DNA of 64,000 bases from Natronobiforma cellulositropha (GCF_025629245.1 NZ_JANZXN010000015.1:416615-480614), one strand, 5' to 3'; counted from the stretch's first letter, positions 31,691 through 40,590 are shown. The notes: a model not told the origin generated them from the letters alone. Translations and numbers: made by a program.

Positions 31691-32779
31691 ATGAACCAGC
31701 TCGAACGCGATCTCACAGACCGACTGACCGCCGTAACTGACCCCCTGAACGACGAGGACATCGTCTCCCTCGGACTCGTCAACGACGTCCGAATCGACGA
31801 CGAGGCGGGTACCGCCCGCATCTCGCTGGCGTTCAACACCCCACACGCACCCGCCGAGATGACCATCGGCGAGCGCATCCGCGAGGTGGTCACCGACGCC
31901 GGCTACGAACCCGACCTCCGCGCACACGCCGGTGCCGAACACGGCTTCGACGAGACCGTCCTGCCCCGCGTCCGCAACATCATCGCCGTCTCGAGCGGCA
32001 AAGGCGGCGTCGGGAAGACGACCGTCGCGGCCAACCTCGCGGCCGGACTCGAGCGCATGGGCGCGATGGTCGGCATCCTCGACTCGGACATCCACGGCCC
32101 GAACGTCCCCCGCATCCTCCCCATCGAGGGCGAACCGGGCGTGACGCCGAACGACGAACTCGTCCCGCCGCGCTCGGACGGCGTCCGCGTCATGAGCATG
32201 GGCTTCCTGACGAAGAACGCCGACGACCCCGCCATCCTCCGGGGACCGATGGTCAACAACATCATGACCCAGTTTCTCACCGACGTCGAGTGGGGCGTCC
32301 TCGACTACCTGATCGTCGACCTCCCGCCGGGGACCGGCGACGCGACGCTCAACCTCTTACAGACGATGCCCGTCACCGGCGCGGTGATCGTCACCACCCC
32401 CCAGCAGATGGCCGTCGACGACACCCGGAAGGGCCTGCGGATGTTCCAGGAACACGAGACACCCATCCTCGGCGTCGTCGAGAACATGTCGACGTTTCAC
32501 TGTCCCGGCTGTGAGGACGAACACCACCTCTTCGGGCGCGACGGCGCGGACGACATAAGCGCCGACTACGACGTCCCGCTGCTCGGCCACCTCCCGATTC
32601 ACCCCGACGTCGGCGCGACCGACCGCGACGGTCCCGTCATCAAAGCCGACGAGAGCCCCGTCCAGCCGTCGATGCAAGCCGTCGTCGACCGCATCGCCGA
32701 CCGCATCGGCGCGGTCAACCGCCAGACCGTCGCTGAGACACGGGCCGCCTCGAGCGACGCCCCTGCCTCGAGCGCGTAG
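31691..32779 (+). CDS. mrp: Mrp/ApbC/NBP35-family Fe-S carrier ATPase
   Basis: A 362-residue protein: an N-terminal DUF59 domain (~1-95, SLGLVNDVRIDDEAGTARIS), then the Mrp ATPase with deviant Walker A SSGKGGVGKTTVAANLA, switch DSDIHGPN, and VDLPPGTGD. The C-terminus has STFHCPGCEDEHHLFG, the CxxC that bridges an Fe-S cluster in the dimer. It transfers 4Fe-4S clusters to apoproteins. The location right after an FeS-rich complex may be chance, as Mrp is a housekeeping gene. Typical length for the family. Confidence 0.95.
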   Translation: MNQLERDLTDRLTAVTDPLNDEDIVSLGLVNDVRIDDEAGTARISLAFNTPHAPAEMTIGERIREVVTDAGYEPDLRAHAGAEHGFDETVLPRVRNIIAVSSGKGGVGKTTVAANLAAGLERMGAMVGILDSDIHGPNVPRILPIEGEPGVTPNDELVPPRSDGVRVMSMGFLTKNADDPAILRGPMVNNIMTQFLTDVEWGVLDYLIVDLPPGTGDATLNLLQTMPVTGAVIVTTPQQMAVDDTRKGLRMFQEHETPILGVVENMSTFHCPGCEDEHHLFGRDGADDISADYDVPLLGHLPIHPDVGATDRDGPVIKADESPVQPSMQAVVDRIADRIGAVNRQTVAETRAASSDAPASSA

Positions 32780-32828
32780 TGAACCCGCCTCGAGCGCGTC
32801 GTAAGCCTGCCTCGAGCGCCACTACGGT

Positions 32829-32940
32829 GTTGCACCCTCGGCGGCCGCCGACCTCCGCCTTCGAACCGCCCGGCCGCCGCTCAGCGCTCGGCGGTCTCTG
32901 GCGGCGTCCAGGCGAGCGCTCGAGCCTCCGTCTACGTCAA
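32829..32940 (-). pseudogene. Truncated duplicate of the 3' end of the small zinc-protein gene
   Basis: About 110 bp match the 3' end and downstream flank of the intact gene at 34355-34567 (copy at about 34302-34416). Translated on the minus strand it gives EARALAWTPPETAER then stop, but a TAG interrupts the reading just before. The similarity stops abruptly near 32941. The two copies flank the Fic-like gene. The rest of the 448-bp gap after mrp (to 33227) holds no convincing gene. Confidence 0.7.
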
Positions 32941-33227
32941 CGAACGAATTACGGCGTCTAGACGCTCGAAACAACCGCATTCGTCGATACTGAGACCAAG
33001 CCGTGCTCGGCGTTCACTCTACGGCTGAGAGCCGTCACGACACGCAGATCGGCTGGCAACTAACCCGCCCCACCGCGGACGACCTGCACAGCCTACTCGC
33101 AGACAAGGGTCGTGAACTCCGCTGCATCGATCACGCAGAACGCAATCGCCAGCACAACGGTTCACTCATACTCTCCTGTTCGACAAACTGGGTTACTAAG
33201 TACTGATGAAGAAGTACAATATACCAG

Positions 33228-34103
33228 ATGGGCCACGTCTACTACCACCATCCCGGTGACAAGCAATTCTCTCTCGACTTCGTCCATCCGGACCCTGTCG
33301 AAATTGTCTCGCAGATCGTTGATTACGATGACGACGTTGCAGTGAAGGTCCAAGCATACGATATCGACGAAGAATTCTACGTCATCTACACGTCCCGCGT
33401 CGGCGGTGGGCCTGTTCGTGGGATCGATTTCAACCTGAATGCGTCACTCGCGAAGATGAGCGAGGACAACAGCACCATCGTCGTTCGACTGCTCGAGATC
33501 TACCGCGCCCTCATCGCTCAAAACGAGGAGGAAGAAGGTGTTCCTGTCGAGGCATATAAGAAGATCGACGTCGACGCGCTGCCGGGCGTGCTCGATCGGA
33601 CGTCGTGGGAGGGCTCAGCAACAGCCGTTGCAGGTCGACTCGCCTCGAACCTGATTCTGAAACACGCACTTCCGAACGCCAACCACCGGACGGCTGTCGC
33701 ACTGATCCAGTTCTACCTCCGGCGTCTGAATCCGGACTTCTCGATGCCGGAAACGTCCGTCGAAGTCGATCCAGAGACGTACGACTGGCGGGAGTGGGTT
33801 AATGAGTACATCAACGAATCGAAGCGGCTGTTGACCGTTCGACGGAAGAACGTTCTCTTCAAGCACCTGTATCGCTTCGGCGCGAGAACACTCGAGCGGA
33901 AACACGCGGTCGAAATCGATTTGACTGTATACGAACTGGATATGTACCCGAGTGAGGCGAAGGTCGTCTACGCAGAGAAGCACGAAGAACTCTGGATCGA
34001 GTTCGTCGAAGAAGCCGTCGAACGAGCAGGGTATCCAGAGCTGAAGGAAACCCCAAGGCTATCGAAAACAGCATTCGCGGAAGAGATTCGGAACCTCGAC
34101 TGA
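33228..34103 (+). CDS. Fic/Doc-like domain protein
   Basis: A 291-residue protein. Near residue 146 it has HALPNANHRTAVALIQFYL, which fits the Doc-type form of the Fic motif (HxFxxxNKRTA), with His 146, Asn 152, Arg 154 and Thr in place. Fic proteins transfer AMP or phosphate to targets and Doc is a toxin that phosphorylates EF-Tu. The N-terminal ~60 residues and the C-terminal ~100 do not match anything I recognise. GC is lower than in the flanking genes. A tiny ORF lies tail to tail downstream. The gene sits between duplicated ends of another gene, suggesting insertion. Confidence 0.6.
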   Translation: MGHVYYHHPGDKQFSLDFVHPDPVEIVSQIVDYDDDVAVKVQAYDIDEEFYVIYTSRVGGGPVRGIDFNLNASLAKMSEDNSTIVVRLLEIYRALIAQNEEEEGVPVEAYKKIDVDALPGVLDRTSWEGSATAVAGRLASNLILKHALPNANHRTAVALIQFYLRRLNPDFSMPETSVEVDPETYDWREWVNEYINESKRLLTVRRKNVLFKHLYRFGARTLERKHAVEIDLTVYELDMYPSEAKVVYAEKHEELWIEFVEEAVERAGYPELKETPRLSKTAFAEEIRNLD

Positions 34104-34110
34104 GGTGCCG

Positions 34111-34215
34111 TTAGTCCTGGAGTGTGGCGACTGTTCGGCCCGTTTCTTCGGCCTCTTGGCTGCGCGACATATTGTACGTCGCGAGCGCTTCGTCAACCGC
34201 CTCATCGAGACTCAT
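34111..34215 (-). CDS. 34-residue ORF opposite the Fic-like gene
   Basis: MSLDEAVDEALATYNMSRSQ followed by EAEETGRTVATLQD. It converges on the Fic-like gene and ends seven bases from it. A TATA-like TTTATACTG lies about 30 bp before the ATG on the minus strand. The sequence is helical and acidic. It could be a small antitoxin or a fragment; no family recognised. Confidence 0.4.
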   Translation of the reverse strand: MSLDEAVDEALATYNMSRSQEAEETGRTVATLQD

Positions 34216-34354
34216 TGGTCAATCTACTCTTGACTCTGTTACAGTATAAACGCTTGCATGGCTCGTCTGGTGTACGTGCCGCTCGAGGGGCGACATCGCT
34301 GCGTCGCACTCTCGGCGGCCGTCGACCCTCGTCTTCGAATCGCCCGGCCGCCGC

Positions 34355-34567
34355 TCAGCGCTCGGCCGGTTCCGGCGGCGTCCACGCGAGCGCTCGCGCC
34401 TCCGCCTGCGTCAGATAACAGCCACACGAGGCCTGGATGGTACACGGCCCCGTCGCCGTCGTCCCGACGACGACGCTCTCACAGTGGGGACAGCGCGGCG
34501 GGTGCCACCCCTCGAGCGTCCAGCTCTCGTCGGCGTTCTCGTCTGCGACCTCGTCTCCGTCCGTCAT
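34355..34567 (-). CDS. 70-residue zinc-binding protein
   Basis: A small protein with PPRCPHCESVVVGTT and later ASCGCYLTQAEARAL, giving a CxxC plus CxC set of four cysteines for one zinc. The chosen start is MTDGDEVADEN, giving an acidic haloarchaeal N-terminus. A broken copy of its end lies beside mrp, implying that the two genes were neighbours before the Fic-like segment arrived. Confidence 0.7.
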   Translation of the reverse strand: MTDGDEVADENADESWTLEGWHPPRCPHCESVVVGTTATGPCTIQASCGCYLTQAEARALAWTPPEPAER

Positions 34568-34900
34568 CGCACGCCTCCAGCGAGCGCGCACTCGAGCGGG
34601 CGGGTTCGGAGACGGCTGGCGAACTCGAGTCGGTAGGAGTCGCTGGTGTCGGGGTGGCGACAGCCGCTGGTGTGGCATCGGTTGGTGTCGGTAGCGTGGC
34701 GTCGCCGTCGCTCGAGTGGGGAGTGGGGCTGGCTCGAGTCGACAACGTCGTCACTCAGAAAACCGCAGTTTCGCGGGCTGTACAGCGTGTTTGCGAGTGT
34801 TTTAAGTTCGCGGAGTTGGTACTGAGTCATGGCTCTTGATCCCGTAGTGGGATGGAAGCCACGCCGCGGGTGGTATGCACACCCGGGGCACTTCGTATCC
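34568..34900. other. Gene-poor stretch
   Basis: From the zinc-protein start to the small membrane gene at 35220 there is about 650 bp without a supported gene. It contains a hairpin ATCCC-n5-GGGAT near 34840 and then the first copy of an ~80-bp direct repeat. Open frames here look like non-coding GC-rich shadows. Confidence 0.5.
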
Positions 34901-34976
34901 GTGCCCAACCTGCGTGGGGCGCAACTTCCGTCTGGTTGTTTCACGGAGAGTTACATATAATTTCTGGAAATGGCTG
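34901..34976 (+). repeat. ~80-bp direct repeat, copy 1
   Basis: Shares tgcgtgggg, acttccg, tctggttgttt and cacggagagttacatat, then tttctggaaatgg, with a second copy starting at 36021 in the same orientation. The two copies bracket two small genes. It may be a mobile-element remnant or a duplicated promoter region. Confidence 0.7.
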
Positions 34977-35219
34977 GTGGTTGCAGTCTCTGGGGAGTGG
35001 AGTGACCTCCCGGTACGGGGTGATCTCTGAGCGGTGGACCGGTCTCTTCGGTGTGAGACCGTTCGAACTGGTTCTGCCGTTTCGTAGTGATTCGAGGCCG
35101 TCTGCTCTCTACTCCCGACCCAGGTACTGCGAGTGATCCCGCAAGCGATGGAACCGGAACTTCGGAGTGATTCGTTGGAATCGAAACGTGTATTCTGACC
35201 CCTGAAATACGATTGACCA

Positions 35220-35399
35220 ATGTCGATCGATGCCGAGAGGCAGCGTGATATTCTGCTGATGCTCGTCGCCGTACAGTTTACCTTGCTGATTCTATTCGTT
35301 CCGTGGCTCTGGCCACTTCTGCTCTTTCCGGTACTTCTCACGCTACACATCCTGAAATCTGAGTATCGCCGTCGGTTGAACGACAAGCACCTCCGCTAA
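35220..35399 (+). CDS. 59-residue two-helix membrane protein
   Basis: MSIDAERQRDILLMLVAVQF continues as one long hydrophobic hairpin (TLLILFVPWLWPLLLFPVLL) and a basic tail (EYRRRLNDKHLR). Codon use is normal and the frame is closed by TAA. It lies between the two ~80-bp repeats. No family recognised; function unknown. Confidence 0.55.
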   Translation: MSIDAERQRDILLMLVAVQFTLLILFVPWLWPLLLFPVLLTLHILKSEYRRRLNDKHLR

Positions 35400-35478
35400 A
35401 TCCTCCGCCTGTATTGACCGAGAGATTCTGCTTGTCGGTTGGCAACGGACAGCGGTGAGTAACGCTACTGACCGCAAC

Positions 35479-35991
35479 TCACTCGCCATACACTACTTCC
35501 GAAGATGGAGAGATGATGGAAACGTCTGCATCTCGAGTCAGTGCAGGAGGGTCTGGGTGGTCTGCTCCGAGGACGTATATTAGAGCGGCCCTATGCAATC
35601 GGAGGTCGTCTCGGTCGTCGACATACACCTCGACCTCGTAACCCATACCGAGGATGATGTCCGCCCGGTCTCCGAAGACGTACTCGAATCCATCGGGAAA
35701 GACGAGCACTGAGCCGTTCATCCAGAGGCGGTCGTCCGTCACCGACCGGAGGTGAACGTGTTGGTCCTTGTCCTCCTCTGCCGGGATGACATCCACCTCG
35801 AGATCGCCCGGCTCGGGATGTCGGCCCTCTTTTGGGGTCCCGGTATCCCGACCGATGATGCCTCCGAACCGATCCCCGCCTCCAAGGCAGCCCGAGACGG
35901 CCATCAGTGCCACTGTGGACAACGTATTCCGGAGTACCGATCGCCTACCGACGGGTGCATCCATACGAGAACGATGTGGTCTCTCGGACAT
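35479..35991 (-). CDS. Tat lipoprotein of unknown function
   Basis: A 170-residue protein with a twin-arginine signal (GRRSVLRNTLSTVALMAVSG then Cys), a Gly-rich lipobox follow-on (CLGGGDRFGG) and a ~110-residue acidic beta-rich domain (VHLRSVTDDRLWMNGSVLV, YEVEVYVDDRDDLRLH). An alternative ATG is at residue 10. It lies inside the region bounded by direct repeats. No homologous family recognised; location on the outer face of the membrane is the safe inference. Confidence 0.7.
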   Translation of the reverse strand: MSERPHRSRMDAPVGRRSVLRNTLSTVALMAVSGCLGGGDRFGGIIGRDTGTPKEGRHPEPGDLEVDVIPAEEDKDQHVHLRSVTDDRLWMNGSVLVFPDGFEYVFGDRADIILGMGYEVEVYVDDRDDLRLHRAALIYVLGADHPDPPALTRDADVSIISPSSEVVYGE

Positions 35992-36020
35992 AGTTCTTGT
36001 TCAATTTACAACTAGTATCT

Positions 36021-36098
36021 GTACCCGCCCTGCGTGGGGGCGTCACTTCCGGCTGGTTATTTCACGGAGAGTTACATATGATTTCTGGAAATGGGTGA
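36021..36098 (+). repeat. ~80-bp direct repeat, copy 2
   Basis: Second copy of the repeat beginning at 34901, in direct orientation, with conserved ttcacggagagttacatat and atttctggaaatgg. It lies just before the AT-rich gene. Confidence 0.7.
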
Positions 36099-36267
36099 TG
36101 GTGAGCGGATATTCAAGCAATCTGGTGAAACGTGAATACGCCCGGGAAGACACTTGAAGGATCGAATGTCAGTTCGAAATTAACAAAATTATTAGTGAAC
36201 TACATCACACCGAGGTCATTCAAACGCTAATAAGAAATACCCGCAGTTTGTACTCCCATCTATTCGA

Positions 36268-37047
36268 ATGGGTACGGACCGAGATGAATTTTCTGATGAG
36301 GATTCTGACGATAGCTCGAGTGTTGAACGAATCTCATTGAATGGATATGTAAGTGACAATTCGAGCCTATTTTTAGTCATGGGTGTTTTTGCGGCACTTT
36401 CTGTATATATTTCAAGCGTTCCTACTGAGGAGGTTGATGATCAACTTGTCCAACTTGGCGTTGTCACATCGTTACTAATCTCTGGTCTGTTAGCAGTAGT
36501 TATCTTATTATCACTCTCGGATCAAGTATCTGGTGATTCTGATGTAATATCATCTATTTTCCACGCCAAGAATATCGACACCATCATATTCTTAACATTA
36601 TTTGCTACCCTCTTCTATTCAATCCTTCAAATAGTAACTCAAGAAGCCGAAATATTGGCGGTGGTCTTTGTTGTCATCCTATTTGTTGGATTCTTTGCTT
36701 TCATTTTGACTATCGGAACATACAGCTCATCAAAATTGGAGCCATATATAAGAAACTCTAGAATGCGTACTAGTGTAACAGTAGCCCTCGTGTTTGCGAT
36801 TTCCCACCAAATAATGCTCCAAGTGAATGGATACTTGTATGAGGAATATCACCTCTACCAATTCAGATTTGATAGTGACGTGACCATCACCGAGTCTCTT
36901 CCCATTGTGTTTCATTCGACATTTTTGATACTGTCAGAAATATCTTTAGTTATCGCGCTTACGTTGGGTTCGGTATCCATTATATATATAATGTCTTTGG
37001 CTGGTCACAAGTATGAGCGCATGAAAGATCTGCTCTTTGACCACTGA
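36268..37047 (+). CDS. AT-rich gene for a six-helix membrane protein
   Basis: A 259-residue membrane protein with about six helices (SLFLVMGVFAALSVYI, VVTSLLISGLLAVVILLSL, TIIFLTLFATLFYSILQIV, ILAVVFVVILFVGFFAFIL, VTVALVFAISHQIML, ISLVIALTLGSVSIIYIMSL) and acidic ends. No family recognised. Its base composition is strikingly AT-rich for the window, with codons such as ATA, TTA and AAT, and the AT-rich block begins about 100 bp upstream. This is a sign of recent acquisition from a plasmid, virus or lower-GC haloarchaeon. Confidence 0.75.
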   Translation: MGTDRDEFSDEDSDDSSSVERISLNGYVSDNSSLFLVMGVFAALSVYISSVPTEEVDDQLVQLGVVTSLLISGLLAVVILLSLSDQVSGDSDVISSIFHAKNIDTIIFLTLFATLFYSILQIVTQEAEILAVVFVVILFVGFFAFILTIGTYSSSKLEPYIRNSRMRTSVTVALVFAISHQIMLQVNGYLYEEYHLYQFRFDSDVTITESLPIVFHSTFLILSEISLVIALTLGSVSIIYIMSLAGHKYERMKDLLFDH

Positions 37048-37236
37048 CTGTCTCTAATAACAGGGGTTATACGGGGGACGTCCTTTTTCGCCTCCGCCGA
37101 AGGTTGTCTGGCCTGATCACCGGACTGTCAAACCAGACCGACGGAGTGAGCGCCCTCGCGTGTGAGCCATCTCCAGTGTGTACTGGTCGGGTGCAGAACC
37201 ACTGGACTGACGCACTCGAGAACGATTTCCCGCGAG

Positions 37237-37437
37237 TCACTCCTCGAGTTCCGGCTCGAAGATCTCCTCGATCGAACACTCGAAGAAGGCCGCGAGGGTG
37301 AAGGCCAACTCGAGCGAGGGGTCGTAGCGCTCGCGTTCGATGGCGTTGATCGTCTGGCGGGTGACGCCGACGGCCTCGGCGAGGGCGGCCTGGCTGAGTC
37401 CGGCCTCGTCGCGGCGTTCGCGTAAGTCGTTCTCCAT
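37237..37437 (-). CDS. XRE-family HTH regulator
   Basis: A 66-residue Cro/CI-type regulator: LRERRDEAGLSQAALAEAVG, VTRQTINAIERERYDPSLEL and FECSIEEIFE are classic for the YozG-like small XRE proteins of archaea. It is encoded six bases after the DUF2178 membrane gene on the same strand. Palindromic sites upstream of that gene likely form its operator, so the pair is probably self-regulated. Confidence 0.9.
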   Translation of the reverse strand: MENDLRERRDEAGLSQAALAEAVGVTRQTINAIERERYDPSLELAFTLAAFFECSIEEIFEPELEE

Positions 37438-37443
37438 CGGTTC

Positions 37444-37857
37444 TCAGGAGTACCTCGAGACGACCCCGTAGGCCACCGCCCAGACGCCGAAGAGCGCGGC
37501 GTAGCCGAAGAGCGCCCCCAAGACGACGTCGGAGACCTCGTAGCCGAGTGCGCCCAGGGCGGGCAGCGCCGGGCCGACGAGGATCAGGGCGGCTCCGGCG
37601 ACGCCCATCGTCAGCGCACCCGCCTGCTTCTCGAGTTCGTCGTGGCGCTCGTCGTAGAGCGTCACCGGGCTCCCCTTCCAGACCGCGAGGAAGGCGAGAA
37701 AGGCCACCCAGTAGATTCCCAGCGCGACGAACGGGACCTCGAGTCGCAGGCCCGCGAGGTAGCCGACGATGCCGACGCCGAGGCAGGCGTGCATTCCGAT
37801 TCGATACTGTCGCGGTGTGAACCGCCGGTCCGTGGCCGATGTGGTCGTGGTGGTCAT
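37444..37857 (-). CDS. DUF2178-like four-helix membrane protein
   Basis: A 137-residue protein with four helices (IGMHACLGVGIVGYLAGL, VALGIYWVAFLAFLAVW, LTMGVAGAALILVGPAL, VVLGALFGYAALFGVWAVAYG) and the conserved loop SPVTLYDERHDELEKQAG. Such DUF2178 genes are usually paired with a small XRE regulator, as here. Function unknown; a membrane partner or target of the regulator is suspected. Confidence 0.85.
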   Translation of the reverse strand: MTTTTTSATDRRFTPRQYRIGMHACLGVGIVGYLAGLRLEVPFVALGIYWVAFLAFLAVWKGSPVTLYDERHDELEKQAGALTMGVAGAALILVGPALPALGALGYEVSDVVLGALFGYAALFGVWAVAYGVVSRYS

Positions 37858-37870
37858 AGGTGTGGAAACT

Positions 37871-37915
37871 GTGCTTTCCGTAAAGCACGCTTTACAGTAA
37901 AGGGTACTTTACACC
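37871..37915. promoter_or_regulatory. Palindromic operators of the XRE/DUF2178 pair
   Basis: GTGCTTTCCGTAAAGCAC (perfect 7-bp arms, centre CCGT) is followed by CTTTACAGTAAAG (perfect 6-bp arms) and a further ACTTTAC half site. All share CTTT/AAAG half sites and lie 13-55 bp before the DUF2178 start. Confidence 0.7.
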
Positions 37916-37946
37916 CAGTCATAACGCTATCGCTCGCTCGTGCAAG

Positions 37947-38083
37947 TGTTCGCGACTGACTGTCGACCTCTCTTCTGGTGTTCGCACTGACTGTCTGCCC
38001 CTCTTCTGGTGTTCGCACTGACCGTCTACCCCTGTTCAGGTGCTACACCGACTGTCGGCCCTTCTGGTGTCCGCACTCACCGC
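37947..38083. repeat. 31-bp tandem repeat, about four copies
   Basis: Units begin TGTTCGCACTGACTGTC and end CTCTTCTGG; the first has 32 bp, the next two 31 bp, the fourth about 27 bp with a partial fifth. It lies in the 308-bp gap between the DUF2178 gene and the mutase gene. No open reading frame or spacer structure fits it. Confidence 0.8.
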
Positions 38084-38165
38084 CGATCCGCGGGAAGACG
38101 GTGCGCTCGGCGTCCGCTCGCGACCTCGCTCGAGTGCGTCCTCGAAAAATCGCACCGCTGCGCCG

Positions 38166-39848
38166 TCAGACCACGCCGCCCGGACGGTACTCGCCGAAGA
38201 CCTCGCGGAGGACGTTGCAGATCTCGCCGACGGTCGCCTCGGCCTTCACCGCCTCGACGATGGCGGGCATGAGGTTCGCCTCGCCCGCAGCACGCTCGCG
38301 CAGTGACTCGAGCGTCGCCTCGACGCGTTCGTCGTCGCGGCTCTCGCGGACGGACTCGAGGCGGGCGAGCTGTCGGCGCTCATCCTCCTCGGTGACTTCC
38401 TCGGCGTTGACCGCGGGTTCCTCGTCGATTTCGAACTCGTTGACGCCGACGATGATGCGCTCGCCGGTTTCGATCTCGCGCTGGCGGTCGAAGGCGCTGT
38501 CCTGGATCTGGCGTTTCACCCAGCCGCTCTCGACGGCCGCGAGCATACCGCCGCGGTCGTCGACCGCGTCCAGGAGGTCGTAGGCGTCGCGTTCGACCTC
38601 GTCGGTGAGCGCCTCGACGTAGTAGCTGCCCGCGAGCGGGTCGACCGTGTCGGCCGCGCCGGACTCGTAGGCGAGGATCTGCTGGGTGCGGAGAGCGGTG
38701 CGGACGGACTCCTCGGTCGGGAGCGCGAGCGCCTCGTCTTTGCCGTTGGTGTGGAGGCTCTGGGTGCCGCCGAGGACCGCCGCGAGCGCCTGGTAGGCGA
38801 CCCGGACCACGTTGTTCTCGATCTGCTGGGCGGTGAGCATCGATCCCGCGGTCTGGGTGTGGAACTTGAGCTGTTTCGATTTCGGGTCCTCGGCGTCGAA
38901 GCGCTCCTCGACGATGTCGTGCCACATCCGTCTGGCTGCGCGGAACTTCGCGACCTCCTCGAAGATGTTGTTGTGGCCGTTGAAGAAAAAGGAGAGCTGT
39001 GGGGCGAACTCGTCGACGTCGAGACCCGCGTCGACGGCGCGCTCGACGTACTCGATGCCGTCACCGAGGGTGAACGCGAGTTCTTCGGCCGCCGTCGCGC
39101 CCGCCTCGCGGATGTGGTAGCCCGAGATGGAGATGGTGTTGAACTTCGGGACTTCGGCGGCGCAGAACTCGAAGATGTCGGTGATGAGGCGCATCGACGG
39201 CTCCGGCGGGTAGATGTAGGTGTTTCGCGCGATGTACTCCTTCAGGAGGTCGTTCTGGATCGTCCCGCGCAACTGCCCGCGGTCGACGCCCTGGCGGTCC
39301 CCGACGGCGATGTACATCGCGAGCAACACCGCGGCGGGCGCGTTGATCGTCATCGAGGTACTCACCTCGTCGAGCGGAATCCCGTCGAACACCGTCTCCA
39401 TGTCCGCGAGCGAATCGATGGCGACGCCTGCCTTCCCCACCTCGCCCGCGGCCATCGCGGCGTCCGAGTCGTAGCCCATCTGCGTCGGCAGGTCGAACGC
39501 CATCGAGAGCCCCGTCTGGCCCTGCTCGAGCAGGTAGTGAAACCGCTCGTTGGTGTCTTCGGGCGTCGAGAAGCCCGCGTACTGGCGCATCGTCCACAGC
39601 CGACCCCGGTAGCCGGTCGAGTACACCCCGCGGGTGTAGGGGGCCGCCCCCGGAAAGCCGAGGTCGCGCTCGTACTCGAGGTCGGCGACGTCTTCGGGCG
39701 TGTAGAGCCGCTCGACTGGCTGGCCGCCGGTGTCGGTCGTGAACGTCTCCCGGCGCTCGCCGAAGCGCTCGAGAACGGGGTCGACCGCCTCGCGCTCCCA
39801 CGACTCCCGGGCGGCGCGAATCGTCTCGAGGTCGTCGGCGTCGAACAT
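38166..39848 (-). CDS. mcmA: Methylmalonyl-CoA mutase large (catalytic) subunit
   Basis: A 560-residue catalytic subunit without a B12-binding domain, the usual split archaeal form. Family blocks are clear: [77 protein letters not shown], and [10 protein letters not shown]. It converts methylmalonyl-CoA and succinyl-CoA with adenosylcobalamin provided by a separate small subunit not seen in this window. Usual length for the family. The downstream gap holds tandem repeats. Confidence 0.96.
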   Translation of the reverse strand: MFDADDLETIRAARESWEREAVDPVLERFGERRETFTTDTGGQPVERLYTPEDVADLEYERDLGFPGAAPYTRGVYSTGYRGRLWTMRQYAGFSTPEDTNERFHYLLEQGQTGLSMAFDLPTQMGYDSDAAMAAGEVGKAGVAIDSLADMETVFDGIPLDEVSTSMTINAPAAVLLAMYIAVGDRQGVDRGQLRGTIQNDLLKEYIARNTYIYPPEPSMRLITDIFEFCAAEVPKFNTISISGYHIREAGATAAEELAFTLGDGIEYVERAVDAGLDVDEFAPQLSFFFNGHNNIFEEVAKFRAARRMWHDIVEERFDAEDPKSKQLKFHTQTAGSMLTAQQIENNVVRVAYQALAAVLGGTQSLHTNGKDEALALPTEESVRTALRTQQILAYESGAADTVDPLAGSYYVEALTDEVERDAYDLLDAVDDRGGMLAAVESGWVKRQIQDSAFDRQREIETGERIIVGVNEFEIDEEPAVNAEEVTEEDERRQLARLESVRESRDDERVEATLESLRERAAGEANLMPAIVEAVKAEATVGEICNVLREVFGEYRPGGVV

Positions 39849-39893
39849 ACGCGTCCGAACGCTCTCGCGGGGCTTGAACCTTGAGAAACTGCC

Positions 39894-40481
39894 TCACCGG
39901 CCGGTGTCGTACTTGTAGGTCGCCGTCGCCGGGTCGATGCCGAAGTCCTCCGGCGTCTCCGCCTCGCCACCGCCATCCCCACCGCGCCCTTCGCTCGCCG
40001 CCTTGAACGACTCCCGCAACTCCTCGGGCACTCGGAAGCGCTCGACGGCGAGCGCGAGCGCCACCGCGTCGGGGTCGGTCGCCTCACGTTTCTCCTCGAG
40101 TCGCTCGGCCAACACGGCGGGGAGCGCGCCCTCGTCGATCCGTCGGAAGCCGAACTGGGCGAGGTACTCACTGCCGCTCGTCAGCGAGTAGACGGTCTCG
40201 AAGTCCGCGTCGCCCGTGTACTCGACGAGGCGCTCGACGACGTGTGCGCCGACGCCCTGGCCACGCCACTCCTCGAGCACGCCGATACTGGTCAGTTCAC
40301 AGACCTCGCCGTCGTCGGTCGTGTGGATGCGGATGCGTCCGAATCCGGCTTTCGCGTTCGTCTCCTCGTCGATGGCGACGACGTAGTCTCGAGAGCGAAA
40401 GGCGGTGTCGTCGAGTCCCATCTCCTCGATGTGGTCTAAGAGCCAGACCTCCTCTCGGTTTTTCGCATCTCGGACGTACAT
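39894..40481 (-). CDS. GNAT-family N-acetyltransferase
   Basis: A 195-residue acetyltransferase. The acetyl-CoA motif A appears as CELTSIGVLEEWRGQGVGAH, and the C-terminal motif as FGFRRIDEGALP. The last ~35 residues (Gly/Glu-rich, then DFGIDPATATYKYDT) are an added tail common in haloarchaeal members. It precedes the mutase gene by 45 bp on the same strand and may be co-transcribed, but no functional link is known. Substrate unknown. Confidence 0.88.
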   Translation of the reverse strand: MYVRDAKNREEVWLLDHIEEMGLDDTAFRSRDYVVAIDEETNAKAGFGRIRIHTTDDGEVCELTSIGVLEEWRGQGVGAHVVERLVEYTGDADFETVYSLTSGSEYLAQFGFRRIDEGALPAVLAERLEEKREATDPDAVALALAVERFRVPEELRESFKAASEGRGGDGGGEAETPEDFGIDPATATYKYDTGR

Positions 40482-40590
40482 ACCTGGACGGACGCGACCA
40501 CCGGCAAAAGGGTTTGTGGGGGCCTGTGACGGCTTGGCGAGTCAGCCCGCGTTTTGCTCGACCCGGTGGGGAAACCGGGGCGACCGACCG

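Noticed and set aside
33003..33206. 67-codon frame upstream of the Fic-like gene as an antitoxin
   Set aside because: It starts inside a repeat-derived stretch, lacks a plausible promoter or typical antitoxin features, and has Cys/His/Asn content unlike haloarchaeal proteins.
34802..35386. 194-codon minus-strand frame across the first ~80-bp repeat
   Set aside because: Ser/Arg/Thr-rich shadow that overlaps the better-supported 59-residue membrane protein on the plus strand.
37947..38083. CRISPR array
   Set aside because: Units are directly tandem, about 31 bp, without variable spacers and without cas genes in the window.
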